Origin: Deltaproteobacteria bacterium
GTDB taxonomy: Bacteria > Myxococcota_A > Polyangia > Polyangiales > Polyangiaceae
Direction: 5' to 3'
Assembly (NCBI GenBank): GCA_016218915.1
Contig: JACRCQ010000077.1
Span: 186,001 to 250,000, forward strand
Length of the DNA: 64,000 bases
Positions 34,277 to 42,233 of the stretch are shown in pieces (the stretch's first letter is position 1; each line of letters starts with the position of its first letter). The notes beneath the pieces are model-generated. The model did no database searches. It had not been told where the DNA came from and saw nothing but the letters and a program-made list of their open reading frames with translations. The translations under genes were made by a program, and so were the position numbers.

Positions 34277-37231
34277 ATGAGGACGCCGATCCTGCTGCTC
34301 GGCGCCTGCACGGCGGTGCTGCAGACCCTGGCCGTGCGCGAGGCGATGGCGTCCACCGGCGGCAACGAAGCCGTGGTCGCCGCGCTGTTCGGCATCTGGA
34401 TGGTGCTCACGGCCGGGGGTGCAGCGATCGGGCGCAGCTCGCGTGCGACGCCGCGAGCGGTCGCGATCGCCCTCGTCGTCTACGCGTCGTGCGTTCCGGC
34501 CACGCTGCTCGCAGCGCGCGCGAGCGCGAAGCTGCTCCTGCCCGGAGCGATTCCCTCGGTGGGAAAGAGCTCGTTGATCGCGGGGTTGCTGCTTGCGCCA
34601 TCGTGTCTTCTCGCAGGATGGCTCTACGCGCGCCTTGCTTCGGGAACCCACGCGACCTCGGAAAGCGCCGGCGTGCAATCGGCACGCGCCTACCTGCTCG
34701 ACACCCTCGGCTCCGGCCTGGCTGGGGCATGGCTTGCGCTGTGGGTGCTCGACCGCGCCCTGCCCTTCCAGGTGGCAGGACTCGCTGTCGCAGGGGCGCT
34801 GCTCGGTGCTGCGGCGCTCCTTCGCCGGCCGGGATCGATTGCGCTCGGGTTGGCGGCCCTTGCCAGCTTCATCGTGCTCTGGCGCGCGCCGCTCGACACG
34901 ATGACCTACCGGTGGCAGACGCCGGGCCAGAGCGTGATCGAGGCCCGGTCGAGCTCGCGCGGGGCGCTGCTGGTGGCGCACTCGCATGGACAGACGCAGG
35001 TGCTGCTCGAGCGCGAGCCGCTCTTGACGCTGCCCGACGAGCACAACGCCGAATGGATGACGCATGTGCCGCTTTCGCTGCACCCGCAGCCGCGCGAGGT
35101 CCTGGTGGTCGGCGTCGCTCCCGCGGGCTCTCCCGCCCTGATGCAGCTGCATGGCGTGCAACACGTGGACGAGACCGTGGGCGACGAGCGGATCGCGCAG
35201 GTCATCTCCAAGCTCGACGCGGAGGCGCAAGGGATTCGTGTACGCGTCCTGGGCGATGACGAGCGCGCATGGGTGCGATCCACGACCGAGCGCTACGACG
35301 CGGTGCTGGTGCAGAGCATGCCGCCGACCTCGGTATCGGGCGCGCGGCTCTTCTCGGTGGAGTTCTACCGGGAGCTGCACCGCTGTCTGCGCCCTGGCGG
35401 AATCGTGATCGTCAAGGCCCCGGCCCATGCGTCGTACGCCGGAATCGAGCAGCGACGCATGCACTCCGGCATCGCATCGACGCTGCGTGCGACGTTCGCG
35501 CACGTCGTCGTCCTGCCTGGGCCGAACACTCTGTACGCAGCGAGCGACGCGCCGCTGCCTGCACCTGAAGCCGTGGGCAGCGTGATCGGGCAGCGTCTCG
35601 CCCAGCGCGCGATCCGCCCTGGATTCGTCACCTCAGCGCTCCTGTCCGATGTGATGGCGAAGCAGCGCATGGCCGACGCCGAGCGCTGGGCTTCGCTCAC
35701 CATGCCCGCGAGCACCGACGCGCATCCGATCGTCCATCGGCTCGCGCTCGACGCTGCGCTGGCGCATCTAGGCGATGGGGGGAGCTGGACGCTGCGGGTG
35801 CTGGCGCTGACGATCGCGATGCTGGCGCTGGTGTGGTTCAGCCCGCGGACGCGTCCGGTGTCGTTCTCGGTGGCCTCCACGGGATTCGCGGGGCTGGCGC
35901 TGCAGCTGGTGCTGATGCTGATCTACCAGACCGCGGTGGCTGCGCTGTATCGCGACGTCGCGTTGGTCACGGCGGCGTTCATGGCTGCCAGCTGCGCAGG
36001 AACGTGGTGGGGATCGCGCCTGGGCGCCACCAGGCGCGCCCTGGTGGTCTCGGATGTGGCGCAGGCGGCGATCGCCGGCATGATGGCTGCGGGCGCGGCG
36101 GCGGTGATAGCGTGCAACGGCACGTGTGCAAGGATCGCGGTCGTTGCAGGGGCCTGCGCCGTGGGCGCGGCCAGCGGCGTGCAGATCGCCCTGGCCTCGC
36201 GCTCGCCGGAGATGTCTTCGCGCGGCCCAGGCGGCACAGTCTACGCGATCGACCTGATGGGAGCTGCGTTTGCCGCGCTCATCACCTACACGCTCGTGGT
36301 GCCGTCGCTGGGGATCGCAGGAACCGCGCTGTGCGTGGCCGGGGTCAAGGCGTTGAGCGCAGGCGCGCTGCTGGCTCCGGCGCGCAAGCTTCGCGAGGCT
36401 CCCTCCAAGGTACCTGGGCCGGCGATTGCGCTGGTCGTGGCGGTGTCGCTCGGCGTGATCGATTCGACCGAGCACGTCTTCTACGCGCTGACCGTGTCTC
36501 GCGGCTACGCGCTTGCTGTTCTGGTCGTGCTGCTCGCAATGCTCGGCCTCGCCTTTCAGCCGCGGTGGCTGCGTGAGCGGCTCGTGGGGCTCGAGCGTCG
36601 CTGGGCCGTCATCACGCGAACGGTCGCGTTGTCCCCGTCGCGGCTCGTCGAGCTTTCGGTGCTGCTGCCGCTGGGTGCGCTGCCGCTCGCGCGCTGCTAC
36701 TTCAAGATCCCGTACCTGTTCTGCCACACCTGTCCTCGGCCCTGCGCTTTTGGGATCATGCGTCCCTACCTGATCCCCGCTGCGTTGATCGTGAACCTCG
36801 ACGATCGTCGCTTCTGCGAGAAGGCGTGTCCGCTGGGGCTGGCGCAGCGCGCTTGCGAGCGCACGCGAACGCGGTCGCTGCCGTCGCTCGGCAAGGCCGC
36901 GCTCGTGGCGAGGCTGGTCACGCTCGGCGCGGTTGCGGTCCTCTACCCGATGATTGCCAGCGATCGGCAATCCGGGATCGAAGGTTCGGGAACGTTCTCG
37001 TGGCTGTTTCTGAACACCTACGGGATCTCCGCGTGGGTTCTCGCAGCGTCGGGCGCCCTGCTGATCGCCTCGTTCTTCGTGCGGCGTCCGTTCTGCGATG
37101 GAGCGTGTCCGATCGGCGCGACGTCGGATCTGGTCGGGCGCCTGGAGAAGCGGTGGCTGACGAAGCGCGAGCAGTTGGAGGACGAGGCCGAGGCGGAGAG
37201 GAAGAGCGCGAGTTGCTCGCGGCGAGTCTAG
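34277..37231 (+). CDS. Membrane spermidine-synthase-like protein fused to a multi-cluster iron-sulfur domain
   Basis: 984 residues. Residues 1-200 are membrane helices with loops, as in membrane-embedded polyamine-synthase-like proteins. Residues about 270-400 are a spermidine-synthase-like Rossmann domain (EVLVVGVAPAGSP, ERYDAVLVQ, CLRPGGIVIVK), but the GGGDGG loop and the catalytic Asp are missing. A second membrane block (about 500-780) follows. The C-terminus has three Cys motifs: CHTCPRPC, CEKACPLG and CDGACPIG, typical of membrane-bound polyferredoxins. GTG 34241 and GTG 34271 are alternative starts. The 3' end shares a CTAG with the reverse toxin gene. Probable role: electron transfer at the membrane; the synthase part is probably not active as a synthase. 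Confidence 0.75.
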   Translation: MRTPILLLGACTAVLQTLAVREAMASTGGNEAVVAALFGIWMVLTAGGAAIGRSSRATPRAVAIALVVYASCVPATLLAARASAKLLLPGAIPSVGKSSLIAGLLLAPSCLLAGWLYARLASGTHATSESAGVQSARAYLLDTLGSGLAGAWLALWVLDRALPFQVAGLAVAGALLGAAALLRRPGSIALGLAALASFIVLWRAPLDTMTYRWQTPGQSVIEARSSSRGALLVAHSHGQTQVLLEREPLLTLPDEHNAEWMTHVPLSLHPQPREVLVVGVAPAGSPALMQLHGVQHVDETVGDERIAQVISKLDAEAQGIRVRVLGDDERAWVRSTTERYDAVLVQSMPPTSVSGARLFSVEFYRELHRCLRPGGIVIVKAPAHASYAGIEQRRMHSGIASTLRATFAHVVVLPGPNTLYAASDAPLPAPEAVGSVIGQRLAQRAIRPGFVTSALLSDVMAKQRMADAERWASLTMPASTDAHPIVHRLALDAALAHLGDGGSWTLRVLALTIAMLALVWFSPRTRPVSFSVASTGFAGLALQLVLMLIYQTAVAALYRDVALVTAAFMAASCAGTWWGSRLGATRRALVVSDVAQAAIAGMMAAGAAAVIACNGTCARIAVVAGACAVGAASGVQIALASRSPEMSSRGPGGTVYAIDLMGAAFAALITYTLVVPSLGIAGTALCVAGVKALSAGALLAPARKLREAPSKVPGPAIALVVAVSLGVIDSTEHVFYALTVSRGYALAVLVVLLAMLGLAFQPRWLRERLVGLERRWAVITRTVALSPSRLVELSVLLPLGALPLARCYFKIPYLFCHTCPRPCAFGIMRPYLIPAALIVNLDDRRFCEKACPLGLAQRACERTRTRSLPSLGKAALVARLVTLGAVAVLYPMIASDRQSGIEGSGTFSWLFLNTYGISAWVLAASGALLIASFFVRRPFCDGACPIGATSDLVGRLEKRWLTKREQLEDEAEAERKSASCSRRV

Positions 37232-37632
37232 GGCAGGATTGCGTCCACGCCCGCAAGCGGCGCCCGCTGCAGGACCTCTTCATCAGCGGTGACGAGCGGG
37301 ACTCCGTAGCGCGATGCGACCCATACGTACACGGCGTCTGCGGCGCGAAGGCGGGTCGTCTTCACGACACGCTGTGCCGAGCGAGCGGCGCGGGGCCCGA
37401 TCACGACGATCTTCCGAGTGACGAGGTGAGAGTCGAGGAACTGGATGACGCGTTCAGCCGGGACGCCGCGGCGCACGAGTGCAGCGGTCACCTCGACATC
37501 GAAGATCGCCGGAACGATGATCTGCTCGAGTCCAGCGAAGATCGGCTGGCAGCGCTGCAAGGAAGCTTCGTGGCGCGGCTCGCCGATTCGCAGCGCGGCG
37601 ACCGCGACCGATGCATCGAGCACGCACGTCAT
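37228..37632 (-). CDS. PIN-domain toxin (VapC-like)
   Basis: 134 residues. The N-terminal CVLDASVAVAAL, the Glu in FDVEVTAALV, the Asp in LRAADAVYVW and the C-terminal PLVTADEEV supply the acidic residues of a PIN-domain ribonuclease. VapC-type toxins cut tRNA or rRNA when freed from their antitoxin. The ATG (37630-37632) overlaps the antitoxin stop by four bases. Its stop codon shares CTAG (37228-37231) with the stop of the convergent fusion gene. It lies in reverse between the genes of the radical SAM region. Confidence 0.85.
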   Translation of the reverse strand: MTCVLDASVAVAALRIGEPRHEASLQRCQPIFAGLEQIIVPAIFDVEVTAALVRRGVPAERVIQFLDSHLVTRKIVVIGPRAARSAQRVVKTTRLRAADAVYVWVASRYGVPLVTADEEVLQRAPLAGVDAILP

Positions 37633-37892
37633 CTGCGGCTCTGGATCAGATCGTCGACCGCCGAGACGGTGGGATCTGCTGCGCTGAACTCGTCGATGAA
37701 TGCGGCGAGGCTGCGAGCGGATTCCGCGCGCCCCCGGGGCTTGGCCGGCGCCGGTGAGGCGACGTCAACGGGCACGATGGCAGCGGCAGGTTTGCCGTGA
37801 CGCAGGATCAGGATGCGCTTTCCATGGTGCTCGGCCTGATCCACGAGCTCCGAAAGGTGGGCTTTGGCTTCGGCCAGCGAGGCCTTGCGCAT
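37629..37892 (-). CDS. Phd/YefM-type antitoxin
   Basis: 87 residues. The N-terminal half (MRKASLAEAKAHLSELVDQA, then GKRILILRHGKPAAAIVPV) is the typical Phd/YefM DNA-binding fold. The C-terminal tail (ARSLAAFIDEFSAADPT) should wrap the toxin. Family members repress their own promoter with the toxin as corepressor. The ATG at 37892 sits directly next to tandem 9-base repeats that could be the operator. The toxin gene follows with an ATGA overlap. Confidence 0.85.
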   Translation of the reverse strand: MRKASLAEAKAHLSELVDQAEHHGKRILILRHGKPAAAIVPVDVASPAPAKPRGRAESARSLAAFIDEFSAADPTVSAVDDLIQSRR

Positions 37893-37921
37893 ATGACCAT
37901 TATGACCAACGCCAGCGTCAA
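37891..37921 (-). promoter_or_regulatory. Tandem repeat operator and -35-like hexamer of the toxin-antitoxin operon
   Basis: On the minus strand TGGTCATAA and TGGTCATAT stand in tandem at 37908-37891, directly before the antitoxin start. A TTGACG hexamer (37921-37916) lies just upstream. A matching -10 is not clear. Tandem half-sites by the start codon fit an autoregulated antitoxin operator. Confidence 0.5.
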
Positions 37922-37968
37922 CCGCAAGCCAAGCGCTTCCGCCGTCTGGCCGTCGCGACCACGCGCGG

Positions 37969-37974
37969 TACAAT
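37969..37974 (+). promoter_or_regulatory. Possible -10 element for the AmmeMemoRadiSam-type gene
   Basis: TACAAT (5 of 6 matches to TATAAT). A -35 at 17 bases upstream (CTGGCC) is poor. If real, transcription would start near 37981, only five bases before the chosen ATG 37986, which would make the message almost leaderless. An ATG at 38007 (the internal MKRV) would give a longer leader. Confidence 0.3.
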
Positions 37975-37985
37975 GACCCGGTCGA

Positions 37986-39149
37986 ATGGGCAGCCGTCGT
38001 CTCTTCATGAAACGCGTGGCCTGCGGCCTTGGCATGGGCTGGCTGGGCTACGAGGGGTTCGAGGAGTTCGTGCTCCAGCGCCCGGATCGCGCCCGTGCGA
38101 TCGGCTTCCACAACGACGCACCGGCCACGCTCGATCAGTTCAGCCGCCCAGCCGAGTACTTTCACGAAGATGCGGGCCTGGTGCGTTGCGACCTGTGCCC
38201 ACACGAGTGCGAGCTTGGGGAAGACGATCGCGGGTTCTGCAGGGTTCGCGTGGTCAAGGGGGGCCGCATGCACACGGTGGCCTACGGCAACCTCTGCTCG
38301 ATCAACGTCGACCCGATCGAGAAGAAGCCGTTGTACCACTTCTTGCCGCGATCGCCGATCGTGTCGGTGGCGATGGGCGGCTGCAACCTGCGCTGCCGCA
38401 ACTGCCAGAACTGGGAGATCTCCCAGGCGAAGCCCGAGGACGTCCAGCGATTCGACGCGTTGCCCGAGAAGATCGCGACCCTGGCGATCGAGCGCGGCGC
38501 TCCTTCAATCGCGTACACGTACACCGAGCCGCTCGTGACCTGGGAGTACGTGCGCGACACGGCCACGGAAGCGCGTCGCCGCGGCATCAAGAACGTGCTG
38601 GTGACCGCTGGATTCATCAACGAGAAGCCGTTGCGCGAGCTTTGCCGCGTGATCGATGCGGTCACGCTGGACGTCAAGGCGTTCAACGATCGCTTCTACA
38701 GGGAGGTGTCTGGCGGGCGGCTCCATCCCGTGCTCAAGGCGCTCGAGGTGTTCCGCCAGGAAGGCGTGTGGGTCGAGGTCAGCTTCCTGATGGTGCCGAC
38801 GCTCAGCGACGATCCATCGGAGGTCGGCAAGTTCAGCCAATGGGTGGTCGAGCGGCTTGGACGGGAGACGCCGCTGCATCTGCTGCGGTTTCACCCGGCG
38901 CACAAGCTGATGCTGCTTCCACCGACGCCGCTGCATCTGATGCAAGCCGGGCGCGAGGCGGCCGTGCGCGCGGGGTTGTGCCACGTGTACCTGGGCAACG
39001 TTCCGGGAGCTGATTCGGCGCGCACGGTCTGTCCCCACGACGGCCAGGTCTTGATCGAGCGCGACGGATTCCGGGTGCTGTCCAATCGCTTGAAGAGCGG
39101 CGCATGTCCCGCTTGCGGCCGCAAGGTAGCTGGGGTGTTCTCGGTGTGA
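37986..39149 (+). CDS. AmmeMemoRadiSam-system radical SAM enzyme with a twin-arginine N-terminus
   Basis: 387 residues. The body matches the AmmeMemoRadiSam radical SAM family (PFL-activase-like): LVRCDLCPHECELG, GFCRVRVV, TVAYGNLCSIN, PIEKKPLYHFLP, the cluster motif CNLRCRNCQNWEIS and a final zinc-like pair ACPACGRK. The first 30 residues are an added segment with S-R-R-L-F-M-K (residues 3-9), a perfect twin-arginine signal consensus, followed by a mildly hydrophobic stretch. That would send a folded, cluster-bearing enzyme across the membrane. A start at the later Met8 (38007) would remove it. Substrate unknown. Followed by AMMECR1 after three bases. Confidence 0.85.
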   Translation: MGSRRLFMKRVACGLGMGWLGYEGFEEFVLQRPDRARAIGFHNDAPATLDQFSRPAEYFHEDAGLVRCDLCPHECELGEDDRGFCRVRVVKGGRMHTVAYGNLCSINVDPIEKKPLYHFLPRSPIVSVAMGGCNLRCRNCQNWEISQAKPEDVQRFDALPEKIATLAIERGAPSIAYTYTEPLVTWEYVRDTATEARRRGIKNVLVTAGFINEKPLRELCRVIDAVTLDVKAFNDRFYREVSGGRLHPVLKALEVFRQEGVWVEVSFLMVPTLSDDPSEVGKFSQWVVERLGRETPLHLLRFHPAHKLMLLPPTPLHLMQAGREAAVRAGLCHVYLGNVPGADSARTVCPHDGQVLIERDGFRVLSNRLKSGACPACGRKVAGVFSV

Positions 39150-39152
39150 GAC

Positions 39153-39905
39153 ATGGCCATGGGCGACAGACGTGCTGCCTGGGTTCTGCTGGCGTGGATG
39201 GTAGCCGGCGGGTGGGGGTGCAAGCAGACGCCCGATGATTCGCGTACGAGCGCGCCATCGCAGCTCGCTGGTGACCACGATGGGAATTCCAGCTACGGTT
39301 CTCATGTGACCGACGACTTCAAGATCGGACCTGAGGAGAAGAAGGCGCTTCTGGCTCTGGCGCGGGCGTCGATCGACGGATATCTCAAGAGCGGCCAGAC
39401 GCCGCCGGCCCCTTCAGAGCTCGCAGAGCGATGGCCGCAGCTTGCTGCTCCGCGCGCGTGCTTCGTGACGCTGCGCCTGTCCGGCGAGCTTCGCGGCTGC
39501 ATCGGCAGCCTGGAGCCCCGCCGCTCGTTGATCGAAGACGTACGGCTGAACGCAGTGTCCGCTGCGGTCAACGACCCGCGGTTCCACAAGGTGACGCGCG
39601 AGGAGCTGTCGCAGATCGACCTGGAGATCTCCGTTCTCGACGTGCCCAGGCCGCTGCAGGGCGTGAGCGTCGCCGAGCTGCCCGAGTGGCTGCGCAAGAA
39701 CAAGCCCGGGCTGATCATCGAGCACCACGGGCGCAGATCGACGTTCCTGCCGAGCGTGTGGGAAGACCTGCCGGATCCCTACGACTTCCTCGATCGGCTC
39801 TGTCGCAAGCAGGGGTCGCCGTCGGAATGCTGGCGCGACCCCGCCACGAAGCTGAGCGTGTACGGCTCGATCAAGTTCGAAGAGAAGGAGAAGGAGAAGG
39901 GCTGA
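39153..39905 (+). CDS. AMMECR1-domain protein with a predicted lipoprotein signal
   Basis: 250 residues. The AMMECR1 domain (about 75-235) contains the hallmark LRGCIGS and the following RRSLIEDVRLNAVSAAVNDPRF. AMMECR1 is protein A of the AmmeMemoRadiSam triad; its biochemical role is not settled. Unusually, residues 1-24 form a signal (AAWVLLAWMVAGGWGC) with a Cys in a weak lipobox (WGC), followed by a charged linker. So the protein may sit outside the cytoplasm attached to lipid. The radical SAM partner ends three bases upstream. Start could be ATG 39159. Confidence 0.85.
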   Translation: MAMGDRRAAWVLLAWMVAGGWGCKQTPDDSRTSAPSQLAGDHDGNSSYGSHVTDDFKIGPEEKKALLALARASIDGYLKSGQTPPAPSELAERWPQLAAPRACFVTLRLSGELRGCIGSLEPRRSLIEDVRLNAVSAAVNDPRFHKVTREELSQIDLEISVLDVPRPLQGVSVAELPEWLRKNKPGLIIEHHGRRSTFLPSVWEDLPDPYDFLDRLCRKQGSPSECWRDPATKLSVYGSIKFEEKEKEKG

Positions 39906-39917
39906 GAGCGATCGGCC

Positions 39918-41360
39918 CTACTTCTGGAGCTCGAACTGATCGATCAGGGTGTCGCCGGAGACCTGCGTGGTGTTCTTGTTCAACCCCCACGCCTTCCAGG
40001 TCAGCTTCCTGTCGTCGAGCTCCAGCCAGCCGTAGACGCCCACGTAGATGCCGGTGTCGTAGCCCACGTTGATGGCGCGCCAGTCCGCCGGAGTCGAGCC
40101 TGGAGCGTAGGCATCCGCCCCTGCGCCCGCGCACACGATGTACGTGGTACCTTGCGTGGGATCCGGCTGGATCGACAGCGCGCCCCAGGTCCCGCGGACC
40201 GGCTTGGATCGCTCGTAGTTGTGATCGTGGCCATTGAGCACGACGTCGACCTTGTGCTGGTCCCACACCGGCATCAGCAGCTGGCGCATGGAGGCGACGT
40301 CGGAGTCGACGCTGTGCTCGCTCGTGGACAGCTCACCGCGGTGGTGCATCACGATGATGAACGGCACCTTGTCGCGGCGCGCGTTGGCCGCTGTGAGATC
40401 CGCATCGAGCCAGGCGAGCATGTCGGCACGAACGTTGGGAGGGTTGGCGACGTTGAGGCTGAGCGGCTGATCGTCGAGCAGAACGAAGTGCGCGCTGCCG
40501 ACGTCGAACGAGTAGAAGAGGCCGGAGGTGGGGCCGCTGCCCGGAGCCGGCATGTAGCTGAGCCACGAGAGGGTCATCTTCTCGTGGTTGCCGCCCACGG
40601 GGAGCATCAGCTTGGTGCCGAGGTTTCCAGCCTCCTCGATCTTGTCGTACCAACGCGCGTAGTACTTCGCGACGTCGTTGGTGGACAGAACCACCGTGTC
40701 GCCGGAGAACAGCTGGAAGGTCACGTCGAGCTCTGCAAATCGCGCCTGCACCATCGGCCAGATCACGTCGGGGCTGTCGCGCGAATCGCCGGCCACGCCG
40801 ATGGTGATCCTTGCGGGCACGCCTGAGGGCTTGAACGTGGTGATCGAGCGCACATCACTCCAGGCCTCCTGACCGGAGGGACCTCCGCCGACCTGGTAGT
40901 AGTAGGTGGTATCCGGCTGCAGGCCGCACAGATGAACCTGGTGCACGCGCTGTGGCCATGATCCGGGAAGCACGTAGGAGTCGCCCGTGGTCTCGGATTC
41001 GAGCTTGTCCGGCGCGTTGCCGTAGCGCAGGCGAGAAGCGAGCGTGTCGACGTCGGTATCCCAGGCAAAGGCGACGGAGGTGGACGGGTTCGCATACGAA
41101 GGCGAGGTTGAATCGAGGCTTCCGCCGAGGCCTGCGCGGATTCGTTTGGGAGATGGTGCAGCTCCCAGCGTGGGCGAATCGAAGGAGTACCCGCTGCCGC
41201 GATCCTCTGCGAAGGCCGTGGTGTAGGCACAGCCCTTGGGGGTGTATTGCGAGGGATCTGCGGCGGCATCCGCAGCGGGGGGTGGTTGGCTCGACGACGA
41301 GGCGCAGCCGGAGAGAGCGAGGGCGGCAAAGGCGAGCGAGAGCGGCCGGAAGCGATTCAT
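39918..41360 (-). CDS. Purple-acid-phosphatase-like metallophosphoesterase lipoprotein
   Basis: 480 residues. A lipoprotein signal (MNRFRPLSLAFAALALSGC) starts the protein, followed by a fibronectin-like N-terminal domain (about 60-170; CGLQPDTTYYYQVGGG). The catalytic domain has the metal motifs GVAGDSRD, LFSGDTVV, GGNHEKMT, VMHHRGEL and NGHDHNYERS. Purple acid phosphatases use a two-metal centre to split phosphate esters. It is exported and anchored in the envelope. It is convergent with AMMECR1 (12 bases between) and divergent from the regulator gene. Whether it works with the radical SAM genes is unknown. Confidence 0.85.
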   Translation of the reverse strand: MNRFRPLSLAFAALALSGCASSSSQPPPAADAAADPSQYTPKGCAYTTAFAEDRGSGYSFDSPTLGAAPSPKRIRAGLGGSLDSTSPSYANPSTSVAFAWDTDVDTLASRLRYGNAPDKLESETTGDSYVLPGSWPQRVHQVHLCGLQPDTTYYYQVGGGPSGQEAWSDVRSITTFKPSGVPARITIGVAGDSRDSPDVIWPMVQARFAELDVTFQLFSGDTVVLSTNDVAKYYARWYDKIEEAGNLGTKLMLPVGGNHEKMTLSWLSYMPAPGSGPTSGLFYSFDVGSAHFVLLDDQPLSLNVANPPNVRADMLAWLDADLTAANARRDKVPFIIVMHHRGELSTSEHSVDSDVASMRQLLMPVWDQHKVDVVLNGHDHNYERSKPVRGTWGALSIQPDPTQGTTYIVCAGAGADAYAPGSTPADWRAINVGYDTGIYVGVYGWLELDDRKLTWKAWGLNKNTTQVSGDTLIDQFELQK

Positions 41361-41494
41361 GGTTTCACCGAGTCCTGGCACAAGCTGAGCGCGGCGGCAC
41401 GACGGATTGGCGCGGGCGAGCGTCGCAACACTCGCCTTTGCCATGCGTGCAATGTAATTTGACGACCATCGTGCGTCGTCCCGTGGGTCGCCCC

Positions 41495-42151
41495 GTGTCT
41501 GATGTCAATGGATCCGAAGATCGGATCGAAGGTGGAGATCGGCTCGCCGCTGCGCGGCGCGTGATGCTCGAGGGAGTCGGCACCGAGATCGCAGCGTCGT
41601 TTCCCGGAATCACGCGGCTCGGCGGCCAGATCGTGGCTGCGCTGTACCTTGCGGACGGCCCTCGATCGATGGACGAGCTGAGCGAGGAGCTGGGGCGTTC
41701 GAAGAGCAACATCTTCACGAACCTCAAGGCGCTCGATGCAGCAGGAATCGTGGAGCGTCGTCGCAGCGCGGGCATGCGACACGACATGTTCGCGCTGCGC
41801 GGACCGTACCCGGACGTGATCATCGGGGCGTACATCACGCGGCTGCGTCGTGTGGTCGGCGACTACCGCTCGCTGACCGAGCGGGCGCTCAAGCTGCTCG
41901 GAGATGCGCGTGCGCCGGAGGCGGAGTCGTTGCGCGGGCGATTGCGCGAGCTTCACCGCAAGTACGAGCTGTTCGCCAAGCTGTTCGCGCTGTTCGGGCC
42001 TGAAATCGACGGGCCGTTGGATCTGGAAGCGGTGTTCAGCGCGGTTCCTCGTGCGATCCTGCAGAGGTTTGCGAGCATGGCGCGCAGCGCGATCGGCGCA
42101 CGCGGTGAAATGCAGGCACCTGCAGATCCGAAGTCACGGCAGCGACGCTGA
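41495..42151 (+). CDS. GbsR/MarR-like winged-helix transcriptional regulator
   Basis: 218 residues from GTG 41495 (GTG 41471 or 41483 are alternatives; no clear ribosome site). The winged helix lies at about 35-105: YLADGPRSMDELSEELGRSKSNIFTNLKALDAAGIVERRR (quoted by its ends SMDELSEELG and GIVERRR), which fits the GbsR-type family of MarR relatives. The C-terminal helical part follows. Family members sense small molecules, such as choline in GbsR, and control transport or synthesis genes. It is divergent from the phosphatase gene, which might be its target (inference). Confidence 0.75.
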   Translation: MSDVNGSEDRIEGGDRLAAARRVMLEGVGTEIAASFPGITRLGGQIVAALYLADGPRSMDELSEELGRSKSNIFTNLKALDAAGIVERRRSAGMRHDMFALRGPYPDVIIGAYITRLRRVVGDYRSLTERALKLLGDARAPEAESLRGRLRELHRKYELFAKLFALFGPEIDGPLDLEAVFSAVPRAILQRFASMARSAIGARGEMQAPADPKSRQRR

Positions 42152-42191
42152 ACGCCGTGGATCGTGAGCGAGGGTTGTGCGGGGGATGGAC

Positions 42192-42222
42192 AAAAAAGCG
42201 ACGGCGCGCTCATCGCGCGCCG
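42192..42222 (-). terminator. Rho-independent terminator of the HU gene
   Basis: On the minus strand an 8-base stem, CGGCGCGC and GCGCGCCG (42222-42215 and 42209-42202), with a five-base loop, is followed by TCGC and a run of six T (42197-42192). It lies 65 bases after the HU stop. Confidence 0.8.
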
Positions 42223-42233
42223 CCCATCAGCCC

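Noticed and set aside
34277..36000. Functional spermidine synthase
   Set aside because: The nucleotide-binding Gly loop and catalytic Asp are not present, so synthase activity is not claimed.
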